Below are positions 1-59,820 of a DNA stretch of 64,000 nt, one piece after another; the first letter of the stretch is position 1, and the number at the start of each line of letters is the position of its first letter. The position numbers were made by a program, and so were the translations under genes. The notes beneath the pieces are model-generated. The model was not told the origin of the DNA. It ran no database searches and saw only the letters and a program-made list of their open reading frames with translations. The stretch is from Ophiura sarsii (taxonomy: Eukaryota > Echinodermata > Ophiuroidea > Amphilepidida > Ophiuridae): assembly GCA_035610835.1 (NCBI GenBank), contig CM069454.1, positions 60,556,580-60,620,579 of the forward strand, in the 5' to 3' direction.

Positions 1-78
1 ATTATTTGGTAAATTGTATGCAGACGCGGTTTTTCATTCTTGTGTAAGTTAGCAGACGACATATGACATCGACGGAGA

Positions 79-47060
<46,982 letters not shown>

Positions 47061-47163
47061 TATTTTACACAATGAATTTTAGGTTGACTCAGAGAATCTC
47101 GCGTTTTGCACATGGAGTTTTCCATCACCAGTTGATCTCAGTTGAAAATGTCCTATAGCGTTA

Positions 47164-47422
47164 CACTGCCGATAATGAGCTAATTGATATTCATGAGGTG
47201 ATTTACTACGGCGATTTTACATTGGAATTTTGACTTGTCCAATAAAATCATGAATTGCAAAGCTTTTAAATCATGAATCTGAATAGGAAACATGAATTTA
47301 TTGGTATAAAATGTACAATGAACACAATGAAATGGTAATTGGGTCTGATGGTTTAATACTTCGTCGACAACACAGTGATAACTTGCAAGCTTCCAGAGGG
47401 GAAATACTTATGCGCGGCAGTG
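47164..47422. mobile_element. MITE family B, copy 2, in the 3' end of the GABA-B-like gene
   Basis: CACTGCCG and CGGCAGTG ends with TA flanks. It begins 104 bases after the receptor stop codon and supplies the first AATAAA after it. It is highly similar to copy 1. Confidence 0.88.
47241..47246 (+). terminator. Candidate poly(A) signal of the GABA-B-like gene
   Basis: This is the first AATAAA after the stop at 47058. It lies 181 bases downstream and within the MITE copy at 47164-47422. If used, the transposon would provide the mRNA 3' end. Confidence 0.4.
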
Positions 47423-47424
47423 TA

Positions 47425-48120
47425 TACAGTGTTTGGACTAATGTTATTTACGGTTAATATATTTGCCTCCCGGACCATCGTCATTGTTGAGAATAATCAT
47501 GTATATGGACACCGTTAATTGTATGGCAATAGCGCCACAGACGACTCACTACAATTACGCGTTTATCAGTGCAGTGTAAGGGACCGTCACGACATAAAAG
47601 TGTACCATGGTGGATGGAGCCGCCGCAAAACTTGTTTTTGAGCCTGTAAAACATTCCAATGCGTTGATCCCCCCAAAAAAAAGAAAGAAAAAGAGGTGAA
47701 CGGCTTCCTTTCAAAAGTTCACCAAAAAGCCACCATGACCCCCTTCAAATGCTACAAGTTCGAAGAATTTACCCCGACCCAAGGGGTGAAGTCTCCGGAA
47801 ACTCATTGGATTTATAGAAAATGGTACCGAAATTCGATAATTTTATCACTTTGTTGGGTTCAGGAATTCCTCCCTGAAAGTCTTGTAACATGCAGTGCAT
47901 AAGGTTACTGTTTTGATAATAATCATTTCGAATTTTAAAACACAATGAAGAATTTGAATTTGAAACAGTTATAATCATTTTTGTGGAGTTCTAGGGGCCA
48001 AGACGCTAGAAGATGTTTATTGTAATATTGTGTACACAAAGCGAAGGCACACCTTAAAATATTTTAGACGGTTCTAAATACAGTAAACCATTGAATAAAC
48101 CTTTTTATCATCAATTATTA
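47425..48120. other. No gene or repeat recognised
   Basis: Short open frames here show no known domain. This is the first stretch after the receptor gene. Confidence 0.4.
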
Positions 48121-48129
48121 TTTCCAAAT

Positions 48130-48955
48130 TATACGATTATAACATGCTCCTGGAACATTTTATTAAGACCATTGGTCACTCGCAAGTTATATTTTAAATC
48201 ATGGTATTATAACATGCTCCTGGACCATTTTAATTAAGATTATGGTTCAATTTATTTACAAGTATTTCCAAATTATATGATTGTAACACGCTCCTAGACC
48301 ATTAACATTAAGACCATTGGTCAGTTGCAAGTATTTTAAAACATGGGATTAGATTTACAAGTATTTCTCAAGTATAGGATTATAACATGATCCTGGACCG
48401 TTTTCACTAAGACCATTGGTCAGTCGGACGTATTTCAAAAAATGGGATTATAACATGCTCCTGGACCATTTTCATGAAGACCATCGGTCAGTCGCAAGTA
48501 TTTGAAAACATGGGATTAAACCATGCTCCTGGACCATTTTGGTTAAGACAATCGGCCAATCACAAGTATTTCACAACGTGGGCGGATTATACCAAGCTCC
48601 TGGACCATTTGGTAAAGACCATCGGCCAATCACAAACAAGTATATCCCAAAATGGGATTATAACATGCTCCTGGACCATTTTCGTAAAGACAATCGATCA
48701 GTCACAAGTATTTCCCAACATGGGATTATAACATGTCCTGGACCATTTTCGTAAAGACAATCGATCAGTCACAAGTATTTCATAACACGGGATTATAACA
48801 TGCTCCTGGACCATTTTCGTGAAGACAATCGGTAAATCACAAGTATTTCCCCACATGGGCGGATTATAACATACTCCTGGACCATTTTCGTAAAGACCAT
48901 CGGTCAATCACAAGTATTTTCCCACATGGGCGGATTATAACATATAATACGAGTG
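48130..48955. repeat. Tandem repeat of about 70 bp
   Basis: About eleven units with GGATTATAACATGCTCCTGG, ACCATTTTCGTAAAGAC and CATCGGTCAGTCACAAGTAT, spacing mostly 65-75 bases. Open frames on both strands arise from the repeat. Confidence 0.92.
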
Positions 48956-50080
48956 TCAGTCAGTAAGTTATGAAAGTGATCATGGTATGGGATGCATGAG
49001 TGATTCTATTGAGGGGATAGTGTGATCAATACAAAGTATGAACCTTTGTCTTTCAAACAATACAGTTTTGGATTTCTAAGTGTGAACTATGACGTCATAG
49101 CATTGTCTCAAAGTAAGTACACTTGGGACACTGCTAAATCAGTTATTTGGCGGGAAATTTGAATTGTTTGTATGAAACATGTGGTAAGAAGATTGCATAA
49201 CATGACACCAGAAGCAGGTCAATTCTTATTTATTTCACCTAAGTATGATAAAAAACCCAATAATTTTAATCCCTGTGTAATTTGATATATGTAGTGTAAG
49301 AGGAAAAAGTAAGGATAGGCGATCGAATATTAAAGTATACAAATAATTATCAGTATTTCAAATAGCTAATTTTCATTGAAAATGCCCAGTTAGTGAATAA
49401 CTAATATTGCGGAAAATCAAACAATTTAGGAAAAATCCAAGCAGTTAACCAGTTTGGGGGATTCCATATGATAGTTAACTAATTATAATCCATTGTTCTT
49501 TATCCTTTGTTGTTTTCTAAGGTATATTATTGCGGATTTTGCTAAATAAAAGCGTATTTGAAATGGTCCCTTCTTGTTTGTATTAAGGAATTCAGCTTTA
49601 AAAAAGAGTGTCAAACAGAGATAAGTGTGTGTGTTCTAACCATGTGCCAAGTGTTACCTGTTTCTTTGTTGTTCTGTGGCTGTTACATATTTGCTTATGT
49701 TATATTATCCTGTATACACCATCTTGTATCTATTTTATTTTATTTTTGCATGCATTTTGTATTTAATGCGCTGTGATCACTTGAAATGGCGCTATATAAA
49801 AGCCTATTGTATGACAAAGAAGCTGCGTCGGCATTAAATAATATCAAATAAATGAAGTCAAAAGTGGAGAAATGCCGTGATAATATATAATTTATTGTAC
49901 ACATTTTCGGCCATCGGCCTTCATCGGGTACGGTAGATTGAATAGATTTGTTTACATTCTGCACCCAAATTGTATGTATGTATGTTAGCTGCTGTTCAGG
50001 ACATGGTATATTGTTGATTGGCAGGCTGCTCTAAGCATAATTATTAAGACTGCATTAAAAAAAATAGTTCAGTGTGTATC
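48956..50080. other. Intergenic, LINE 3' tail near 49745-49805
   Basis: GCGCTGTGATCACTTGAAAT then GGCGCTATATAAAAGCC is the 3' tail typical of CR1/L2-clade LINEs and their SINE partners. Nothing else is recognised. Confidence 0.5.
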
Positions 50081-50082
50081 TA

Positions 50083-51136
50083 CGAGGGTCATTCAATAAT
50101 TTCTACCTCCTCACTCATAACATCGCTAATATGAATGTCAGCCTCATGACATTTGTCATGATTATAGCTCTGAATCATAGCTACACATTTATAGTAAATG
50201 CTAATTGATACCTATTTCACTTTTGTCATGATGCAATAAAAGCCAGAGAGAGATTTTGGACAACGGACACGGAAAGTTACCCCAAAGATAATACATGGTT
50301 TTTTTTTTGTTTCTCTCCGTATTGTAAGATTTGGTATAACCGCCCGATTTAAATACTGAAAATAGAAAACAATGGATGATTTTTGAATATAATGCTATTC
50401 TATCACATATAAATCAGATTGTAGGCAATATTAACATTTGTAGCTTGCAAATAGTATGATATCAACTCGATTGTATTGACACGCCTTTAGCATACTGGAA
50501 TACTGATATTCAGTCAAATGTTCGTTGTTACAAGTCAAGCCACAGTGATGCCTTCAAAGTTAAATCGTAACATGATAGTAACTTTATCAGTTTTCCTTAT
50601 ATGCAACATTTAGAAAAGTTATTCAGGTAGTCAGTGATAGAAAAATATATCTTCGAGAGACTTGAAATATATCCATTTATTCCTGTATAATGAAGAGCTC
50701 TAATAGTTCCTATGAAAAGCAAATATGACTTTTGCAGCGGTTCTCTAGGGTAGGGTTAAAATTGATGGCTGTCCTGGTCTAGTTCTGGCTAATAAGAGGG
50801 CATTTTCCGCCGAAAAATCAGTAACTTGTATTGGTAAAAGTCTGTTCAAGATATATTTGTAACTTAGAACGATTGTAATGGACCGATAGGTACATTTTGT
50901 CTCTTAGAATTGGCCAAATGAATAGCAAGGAGACATTTGGCTGTTTTTTACCCGTTTCCGTCGCACTAAATGGAAGTTTTTACTGCATATCTAGAAAAGT
51001 ACAATGAGTATTCAGACCATTCTACTATGCTTTTGTAGCTGAGGTTCAGAGCTTCAATTGTAGAATATTTCATACGACTGGCTTGTCTAATAACAAAGTT
51101 ATGAGGTAGGCGGTAGAACTTATTGAATGACTCTCG
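50083..51136. mobile_element. Mariner-like element, TA-flanked
   Basis: The ends CGAGGGTCATTCAATAATTT then CTACCTCCTCA, and GAATGACTCTCG on the right (with TGAGGTAGGCGGTAGAACTT before it), are inverted and flanked by TA. Length 1054 bp is near mariner size, but I see no transposase motif, so it is degenerate or non-autonomous. Confidence 0.8.
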
Positions 51137-52425
51137 TATAATATAAATATGATGCAGAGTAACATAATCATTTCGTTTTAGAGCTGGACACATGTGTAAA
51201 GAGGGACTGGGTTACTTAAAGGTAGATGTTCCGATTTTCAACTTGAAGTTTTCTATTCGACATGAAAGGGTCATCCTCAAAAAAGTCGTATTCCAAAGTT
51301 TGAGTTGCATAACTCTAATGGTTCTTATTTTAGACGCACAAGATGCCGTGAAATGTGCCCATTGAGTTGTACACAAACTATATTGGTAGTTACCACTTTT
51401 CGCGGTAATTATATGTTATTTCACCGATTTCTTCGTAATCATACTGATTTGGACCGTCAAATTTTCAGTATGTTAATCAGAAAATCTGATCTTTCATATG
51501 ATATGAAAATCTCCATATGTTTGAGAAAAATCTGTGCTATGAAAATGTGATCGGGTCATCCTTTAAATAGATTTGGTGTCTCTTCCAATTGCATCGAGAA
51601 GGGATGTAATTGAAATGAATGTATTGAGAAATACGGTATTATGATGTAAATACCAGCTGTATTGATCATTTGATATAGGGTCTTGTATCCAGCGTTGAAA
51701 ATAAGAATATATATATATTGGTGTCCAACGGATAATCTACCAGTAGGTTTTGGTATCCGCAACTATTTTTGGTAATCCTAAACTGAGGGTTATGGGCATT
51801 CAACTATTGTAGTGTCTTTGAATATTGGTTGTCCATCGGATAACCTCAATGGCAAATTGGTTATCCATCATCATATGGATGTGCGGATGACAGGATGACC
51901 CTTTTTTTTGAACGTTGCTTGTAATTATCAGTTCTCTTATCAAAACAAATGTATATGGTATGAAGGGTATGGAGGTTGGAGGATTGAGTCTGAGATGCGG
52001 GGCCCGGGGAATCGCAGGATAGCATTTTTCACTGGAGACACTATCTAGGAGGAGTGCTACCCGGCGGGCGCCCTTGCCTCCCGGCTCGATGTTGTATGTC
52101 CTTTTGTAGGAGTTTGCCGAATTTGTCCAATATCAGCTAGAATCTTGTCAAGTGTTGTTCAATAGCAGGTTGTTCCAGAATACTAGCTCATTGACTCATT
52201 GCTTGACAAAAATTGCACAATATCGCTTATAATATGAGTTGGTCCATAGCAGGGTTTTCTGGTTCACATTGCTTAAAATCTAAATGTCAATTGCATAGTG
52301 TTGTTAAAGTGGCATTTAAACAAGATTGGATGGGAGCATGGGAAATGCCTGGGAAGCCACTTTTAGCTTACCATAGCACTGTAACACCCAGGGTTGCAAC
52401 TTGGTCTCCTTACTAAACTGCTTTA
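51137..52425. other. Intergenic, no gene seen
   Basis: TGTCCAACGGATAATCTACC near 51722 and TGTCCATCGGATAACCTCAA near 51830 are related short repeats. No coding signal. Confidence 0.4.
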
Positions 52426-52427
52426 TA

Positions 52428-53126
52428 CAGGATGTCTCAGAATGATCTATACCGGGTTTCAAAAATATATAAAAAATATAAGACAAATAGTGTTTCAAAT
52501 TGAATTATTTGCGATGTAATGGTGAAAATGTTTCCTAATTAGTCAGTTAATTTCAGTTAGATATCTCTTTTTGTTCCGCTGTGGCAAGACATAATCGAAA
52601 ATCGATGAAAAACGTATTTTCATATCTTGGTTAAAATAATTCATCTTTACACAGCTATTCTCTCTAGCACTACCAGTCTTTCAAACAATGAATCCGACCA
52701 TGCCCCATAAGTTTTATTCAAAACTCCCGCCAAAGAAAGGAAGGTTAAAGCAAAACAAATCCTGCCCTATTCAATCAAAGATTTGTTTTCTATGCTCAAA
52801 ACAATCGATTGATATCAAAGAGCCAATTAAAATAAGTAGAGGGTGCAATAATAATGCGAATAACATTTCAGAAATAATTTAATGTTCAAAAGGGTTAGTG
52901 ACTTTATAGCTTTTCATAATGAATCATTTCGACAAAAAATTGGTCTCTTATATATCGTTACAAAAAGTATGCATTTTCAATCAGAAATGTCCGATTTTCA
53001 AAATCTAAAATTCCTAAGAAAGCTGGGTGTTTGCGCAAGTTATATTTGAAAACGATTTCGACAATATCAATAAATTTCATACCAAAAATCGTATTACCTC
53101 GGTCTAGATGATTCTGAGACACCGTG
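52428..53126. mobile_element. Mariner-type MITE with CAGGATGTCTCAGAAT ends
   Basis: CAGGATGTCTCAGAATGATC then TATACCGGG is mirrored by CCTCGGTCTAGATGATTCTG then AGACACCGTG; TA flanks both sides. Its TIR resembles that of the 60883 element in the first bases. Confidence 0.75.
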
Positions 53127-53259
53127 TATTTGCAGTTTACAAAAAGGGTTTAATCTGTACGTATTTAGCAGTTTTAGACGTTATGATACTACCCTCTATA
53201 GATCTATTCGGCTCAGTACCATTATACGCTTGGATGTTAAAGCAATGCATTCTCACCGC

Positions 53260-53540
53260 CTGAGGGAGCATCATACCACCACTAACTCCCAACTCCCTGA
53301 CCAACTCACTCCATATGTAGTCATTTTATTGCATTCCTATATCACTACATTTTAACTTGTTTTGTGTATTACTGTATTGCTTTATTGCATTTTATCATGT
53401 CATCACTTTTTAGTGTATTTTTATTTAGTATGCTGCATTCTTTGTATATGATATGTTATATTCTATTTTGCATGCAAAGCGCTTTGTGATCCTTATTGAT
53501 GTAAGGCGCTATATAAATGCCTGTTACTATTATTATTATC
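53260..53540 (+). mobile_element. CR1/L2-type LINE 3' end
   Basis: AAGCGCTTTGTGATCCTTAT, then GGCGCTATATAAATGCC and a run of ATT trinucleotides, is the conserved 3' tail of CR1/L2 LINEs. The preceding T-rich text is probably its 3' UTR. Confidence 0.7.
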
Positions 53541-53651
53541 ACGTTGCATTTAATGCAACTTAATTCGGCTAAGGTAGTCCGAATATAAATTCATGATGTT
53601 ATAGGACGATACGCTTGATTTTGCACGATATTGGGCTGTATGATTGAGATA

Positions 53652-53909
53652 CACTGCTGCGCAAAAGTATTTGCCCCCTGGAAGCTTGCAAGTAAATACT
53701 ATGTTGTCAACAAAGTATCAAGCCATCAGATCCAATTTACATTTGTTCATTGTACATGTACATTATTATACCAATAAATTCATGTTTCCTATTAAGATTC
53801 GTGATTTAAAAGCATTACAATTCATGATTATTATCAAGCGAGTCAAAATCCTTATGTACAAATCGACGTAATCACCTCATGAATATCAATTAGCTCATTA
53901 TCGGCAGTG
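53652..53909. mobile_element. MITE family B, copy 3 (inverted)
   Basis: CACTGCTGCGCAAAAG on the left and CGGCAGTG on the right, TA-flanked, with TTATACCAATAAATTCATGT shared with the other copies in inverse orientation. Confidence 0.85.
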
Positions 53910-54284
53910 TAACTGTAACTGTAATTTTCAACTGAGATCAACAGAAGTTAGGGAAACCCATGTGCAGAGATGTAGGAATACAATGATTGTGTCGTTTATA
54001 ATCACAAAATCGGTCTAGACATTTGATGGCATCTCTGCAATCAAAACCTTATTTCAATTAATCAATTCGTATTCAGTAGCTGATAAAAATATCACCCTCG
54101 CGTATGTAACACTCGAAAGAAAAACTAACATAAAAACTATATCTATTTAATTTGATATATAACAACCTGTACATGTTTTATTTATGAAACTAAATGTGCG
54201 CAGCCATTTGTGTCATTTCGTGTGACGTAATCAATGGTCAACTGTAATGTTTTACCGGTATAAGAATATGTTACAGTATTTTAA

Positions 54285-54440
54285 TATATTATTCCTCATA
54301 TCAGTATTTGGTGTTCCAGTATCGACCGATACTAGAACAGTAAAATCGTACCAGTATCGAATGATACTGGCATCTTTTATGTTCCAGTATTGAACGATAC
54401 TGGTATACCAGTATCTGGGACCTAAAGTACACTTTTTACC
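54285..54440. repeat. Palindromic CCAGTATCG array, copy 4
   Basis: CCAGTATCGACCGATACTAG, CCAGTATCGAATGATACTGG and related half-sites, ending GGGACCTAAAGTACACTTT as at 2827. Confidence 0.85.
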
Positions 54441-55362
54441 CCAAAAAGTTTCAAATATTGGAATTGTACCGGGCTTATAAATGAGGGACATGAGACACGT
54501 ATGTACGTACGCACCATATGTACGAGTGTCGCCGTGTCGGCAAAGCACGCGAACAGTTTCGCTTATAATGTAACACATTTCTTAAATTATTTTGAAACTA
54601 AAACTCAACATTTTCGATTGTTTGGGGAACAAAATGGGATGGGGCTAGAGCTAACTGTGGGAGGGGGCAAAAGTCGTGATCCGTAGTGCCGCCACTGCTC
54701 CCAGGGTTGTGTATGCAGTTGTACCGAAGAAAGGGATGTACGGGGGGTTGTGGCGTGGCCACGTACCGGGCACGATTGAGTAATCATTCAAGGCGTACAA
54801 TTGATGCACGTAAAACGACGTGTTTAAAGTCAAAGTTAAACGCGTGTTTAGCTTGAAACCGTGTTTAATACGTACGCGAATACGGGCCACGCTTATAGTT
54901 CAAGAACATTAGGTTTTCACCCAGAAATAAATCACACAAAGTTGTATTTGTCAGGATAGTACCTGCATAATATAAGAAACAACATAATTACAGAGATATT
55001 AAAAGCAAAATATATCCTTTACATTTGGGTCAATATTTAAACTTGCTCCGATTTTGACAACTAATATCTTAAATTGTTCGTCTGATCACAAGGATTCAAG
55101 AAATGGTAGTTTTATATCGCAGGGGGTAGCAAAAATTCAAGTTCCAAAATAATTAGCACACAAGGGATTCTCGGGGACTTTTAATATGTTATTCCTCATA
55201 TCATTGGGAAACTATCCTAAAAAATACAGCTTTGTGTTATTTGTTTCGTTTCCATACAAATATAATGCTCTTGGCCTATTTATAATTGCGTCACAATGAT
55301 AACATAAACGCTGGAAAGTAATCGGAGTATCAATACCGAATTAGGCTTCTATTATTATAGTC
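54441..55362. other. Intergenic with hAT-type end
   Basis: GTAGTGCCGCCACTG near 54683-54697 is the right end of a hAT-type family whose left end CAGTGGCGGCACTAACGG also appears at 46530. No full element is bounded here and no gene is seen. Confidence 0.45.
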
Positions 55363-55702
55363 TATAGATGAGGTGACTGTTGTTTACATTTAGGACGCCC
55401 TCTGTTGATTTGAGACAAAACACACCGGGCAAGAGTTCCTATAGTTTACATAGGCCAGATCAGGTTTTCTAACTAGATTGTGTTGTCACAGCAAATTGTT
55501 ATCAAAACTGTCTTTAAACTTGCTTAGGAATGCTATAAGCTATCGCATTTCACACAAAAAATTAAAAATAAATGAGTTTTACAATTCATTAGAAAGAAAT
55601 TTCATGTTGCCTTCATTAACTTTACTGTATATTCTGCCTAGAGGGAATCAACAGAGGGTGTCCCATTTGTAAATACATGACGTCACCGGTCACACCATCT
55701 AT
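55363..55702. mobile_element. MITE with TATAGATGAGGTGAC ends, copy 2
   Basis: TAGATGAGGTGACTGTTGTT on the left and GGTCACACCATCTATA on the right. The interior is nearly collinear with 31571-31895. Confidence 0.85.
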
Positions 55703-56489
55703 ACAATCCACACAGATTTCCGTCACAGTCAAGACAATCGGAAACTGAAGCAGGGAGTTTACACTAGAAAAATAAAGTATTCACTATACAATTAGAACTC
55801 GATAAACAAAACTAAAATCAAAACAACATTTCGTGTACTAGGGGAAAATATGCAACCCCCACTCTCAAGTTTCTCAAACAGCGGCACTATTAATAGTTTA
55901 GCCAGGGCAAAGTGTAAGCACCGTGACACTTGCAACTACTTTGTACAATTCTGGCCCAAACCGCAGTGATATAGAGCGTGTTTCTGCTGGGGCACTGCAA
56001 AAAGTAAACGCTAATAAACGCTAAGTTTCAATCGGTCAGTTTTTAATCCCCCTGTTTCTACTCGCGAAAAGTTTGTGAAGGTTTTTGGGATTACCAAAAA
56101 TACCGATTATTGCCGGGTTCTGCCTGTTTCTACTGGTTGGTCAAACTTCCCAGCAAAAACTACCCAGCAGAAACACGCTCATAGTGTACGCCCGGCTACA
56201 GCCATTTCCCTATCCCTATACACCACATGGAATCAACACACTAAGCAGCACTTGGCTTGCGCACACACAAGTTCTATCTCATGTAGCACTAAACTCCAGG
56301 TACATTATATGGTCTCCGGTTTTTAGCCTGGGAATCCCGTGGCTGGGTGGCGGTGTATCTCGCTTGTCAATTCCCGGGGCGGGCAGCAGTGTCGTAGCCA
56401 GGGTCACTTGTCAGAGGGGACAAAGAGTATTTTTTCCCGGTGGACACCACCTCGACCCGGTCTTATAAGTGTGTTGCTAATCTTCGAGT
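55703..56489. other. Intergenic, no gene seen
   Basis: The open frame at about 56085-56468 is 127 codons long but has no recognisable domain. TGTCGTAGCCAGGGTCACTT near 56390 resembles a damaged TGGCGTA-type end. Confidence 0.35.
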
Positions 56490-58065
56490 TTCGAGTATCG
56501 AGTTTCGAGTGTCGCGTTTCGAAAGAAAAAAAACTCGATATCGAGTTTCATGCAAAAACCAAACTCGATATCGAGTTTTATGCAAAAACCAAACTCAATA
56601 TCGAGTTTCATGAACAAAACGTAAGTCGATATCGAGTATCATGAAAAACGTAACTCGATATCGAGTGTCATGAAAAAAACGTAACTCGATATCGAGTTAC
56701 GTTTTTCTCTTCTCTTCCTAATAGCATTAGGCCCTTAAGTGCCTATATAATAGTAAAACTTTGTCTGGCACGTACTTGTGGCGTCTGAATGTTGATGCCT
56801 TGTCTGTATTTGATGTATTTTAACTCGACATGGAGTTTCATGAAAAAACGTAACTCGACATCGAGTTTCATGAAAAAACGTAACTCGATATCGAGTTTCA
56901 TGAAAAAACGTAACTCGATATCGAGTTTCATGAAAAAACGTAACTCGATATCGAGTTACGTTTTTCTCTTCTAACTGCTACCAAGGTAGTAATGTCAAGC
57001 AACTTAACTCGATAAAATGTTAAGAATAGGATCTAAATACGGACTAACATATGCTAAGTAAAGCTTAATTATATACTACTACCAAGAAAAAAACGTAACT
57101 CGATATCGAGTTACGTTTTTCTCTTCTTACTGCTACCAAGTAGTAATGTTAAGCAACTTAATTCGATAAAATGTTAAGAATAGGATCTAAAGACGAACTA
57201 ACATGCTAAGTAAAGCTTAATTATATACCACCAAGAAGAAATAAAATCAATTATTCTTCAATTTATTCAATAACAACCAAACTCGATATCGAGTTTCATG
57301 AAAAAACATAACTCGATATCGAGTTTCATGAACAAAACGTAAGTCGATATCGAGTGTCATGAAAAACGTAACTCGACATCGAGTTTCATGATAAAACGTA
57401 ACTCGATATCGAGTGTCATGAAAAACGTAACTCGACATGGAGTTTCATGAAAAAACGTAACTCGACATGGAGTTTCATGAAAAAATGTAACTGGACATCG
57501 AGTTTCATGAAAAAACGTAACTCGATATCGAGTTTCATGAAAAAAACGTAACTCGATATCGAGTTACGTTTTTCTCTTCTCTTCCTTATAATAGCATTAG
57601 GCCCTTAAGTGCCTATATAATAGTAAAACTTTGTCTGGCACGTACTTGTGGCGTCTGAATGTTGATGCCTTGTCTGTATTTGATGTATTTTGTGTAGTGT
57701 TATTTTTGTATTTTGTTAATCTATTGTTGTATGTCATAAAATAAAAAAGTCCCTATAAACGGGCTGGAAAGAGAAAAAAACCGTTTTTCTCTTCTAACTG
57801 CTACCAAGGTAGTAATGTCAAGCAACTTAATTCGATAAAATGTTAAGAATAGGATCTAAATACGAACTAACATAATATGCTAAGTAAAGCTTAATTATAT
57901 ACTACTACCAAGAAAAAAACGTAACTCGATTTCGAGTTACGTTTTTCTCTTCTTACTGCTACCAAGTAGTAATGTCAAGCAACTTAATTCTATAAAATGT
58001 TAAGAATAGGATCTAAACACGAACTCGATATCGAGTTTCATGAAAAAACATAACTCGATATCGAA
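56490..58065. repeat. Satellite of ACTCGATATCGAGT palindromes
   Basis: A 30-31 bp unit (ACTCGATATCGAGTTTCATG then AAAAAACGTA) repeats in blocks at 56530-56700, 56822-56965, 57280-57565 and 58020-58065. Between them lie higher-order segments with TTTTTCTCTTCTAACTGCTA then CCAAGGTAGTAATGTCAAGC, seen four times, and GGCCCTTAAGTGCCTATATA, seen twice. Confidence 0.93.
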
Positions 58066-58345
58066 AGAGGGGGGGGGGGGGGGGGACATGAAATGTTGAT
58101 GGTTAAAAGTACAAAGATGAAAAATGTTCGCGGGCTACGCGCGCATGTCTCCCAAAAATTAAATCTGTTTATTGGACAAGCTTCTTCAGAGTCAAAATGC
58201 CCAAGTGTACATCAATCATAGCAAAAATAAGTGTAAAGTCGATGTTTTTTGCGCTCTATGCGCGCATTTATTTAGTCACAACAATCTTGTCGGTTCGCTT
58301 TCATATCTTGCCCCCCCCCTATGAAAAACCTATATACGCCACTGC
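58066..58345. mobile_element. hAT-type element fragment
   Basis: A G run, then GTTCGCGGGCTACGCGCGCA, AGTGTAAAGTCGATG and the right end TATATACGCCACTG, collinear with the right half of the element at 11997-12477. The left TIR is missing. Confidence 0.65.
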
Positions 58346-59374
58346 TGACACACCCTGCATTCTTCATAGACCTGCAGGTGTAAGTTGTCTGGTAAATCCC
58401 GACGATGTCGTCAAGTAGGATGGCACTGGGATGCTTTCTGTAGCCTACTATAATAAAAGCAAGGTGTTATCGTGAAGCTTCATTATGTTATCGATGTTCT
58501 TCTAATAATAATGTTCCCTTCTTTATACCATACACTCTATATTTTATGGCTTTTTGTTGAAATTGTGACTTCACACATTCAAAATACCATCATTTGGACC
58601 ATCATCATTAAATTAAACAAGGGGGAGGGCCGGGACATGATATTTTTGTTAATACTTGAGGGGGGGGGGGGGGGTGGGGGCATGAAATTGTTCTGTGTTC
58701 AAGAAGGGGGTGATGACAAAATTGCACCAAAAAAATAAAATATCCTCTATCCCCCCTGGCGTAAATAGTGATCGCTCCCTAAAATAAATAATACAATTAT
58801 CATATCATATCATATATTTCAGGCTTGTGTAAAAACTAGGGGGTTGGGGTACCGCGCCATTTTGCGATATTTTGCGAAAACGATCGTGGTTATCACGTGA
58901 TACGTATCGTTGAAAAATAATTTACACTGTTTTAACGAAATGCACTGTGGGATTGTGTTACCAGCCTAAAATCAAAGAGGTCGCAAACCCGGTCGCAAAT
59001 TTGCTTATAATTGAGCCTAGCTTTAACAAGCTAAAAGTGACATCTCTGAATGTATAAACAAAGTGTGCAAAGGAGAAATTGTTGGGCACACTGGTAAAAT
59101 GGTTTACAACAAGTTTTGCTATCATTAATCAAACTGAACTCAAGTTAAATCATTTATTTATCGAGTAATAATATAATTGTTTACGCATTTTAATTGTTTA
59201 GATACAAAGTTAAATAAATCAAGGATACATTTATGATAGATAAATAAATAAAAAAGAAAACTATAAACGCATGGGCGGCCTTTATAATTGATAAAAATTG
59301 ACATAACAATGATGTTACATTGATCCACCATCAAGTTTAAAAAATAGAAAAATAAAAGGATAACAAGGAATATT

Positions 59375-59433
59375 CGAAAATCGAACCCGTGATTTCCGAT
59401 GGCAAACGACATGGCCAACCTATGCACGCCACA
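59375..59433 (-). other. tRNA-like segment
   Basis: On the minus strand AATCACGGGTTCGATTTTCG contains a B-box-like GGTTCGATTTT, with a weak A-box-like region upstream. It is probably a decayed SINE or tRNA-like promoter, not a functional tRNA. Confidence 0.35.
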
Positions 59434-59755
59434 GAGATCCACAACTATAATTGTGATAGTTTTATTATTTAACCATATCCATTTATTTTTATAACGAACG
59501 GATTTTTAACGAACGGATTTTTATTGTGCCATTTTTGCCAAATGTGTGTGTTTCTCTCGCACAAAATGTGTTTGTAATGTGATTATACTCCTTATTTTTA
59601 AAAGAACGGTACATTTTTTTGACATTTTCGAACACAAAAAATGGCGTCCTTTATACGCCAGCAGTGGTGTCCGTGTGGGCACGCATACAGATGATGCCGG
59701 CAGGCTAAGCAAATCCAGCGGCAAGACCCCGCATATAAAACAAAAGTGCTCCTAA

Positions 59756-59820
59756 TGGGGCTCGAACTCACAACCTTTCACTCCCCATGTCAACGTTCTA
59801 TCCACTAGACCAACAGTGCT
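59756..59820 (-). other. tRNA-like segment (SINE head)
   Basis: On the minus strand TTGGTCTAGTGGATAGAACG (A box) and TGTGAGTTCGAGCCCCA (B box) are well formed. The acceptor arms do not pair, so a SINE head or tRNA pseudogene is more likely than a working tRNA. Confidence 0.6.

Noticed and set aside
50083..51136. Active mariner with transposase
   Set aside because: Length and ends fit, but no open frame shows the expected transposase motifs.
56085..56468. 127-codon open frame
   Set aside because: No recognisable domain, no splice or promoter context, and it overlaps a possible transposon end and another open frame.
56490..58065. Regularly spaced palindromic repeats resembling a CRISPR array
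   Set aside because: The spacers are nearly identical to each other and the host is an intron-bearing animal. It is a satellite.
59756..59820. Functional tRNA gene
   Set aside because: A and B boxes are good, but the two sides of the acceptor arm do not pair and no terminator is obvious.
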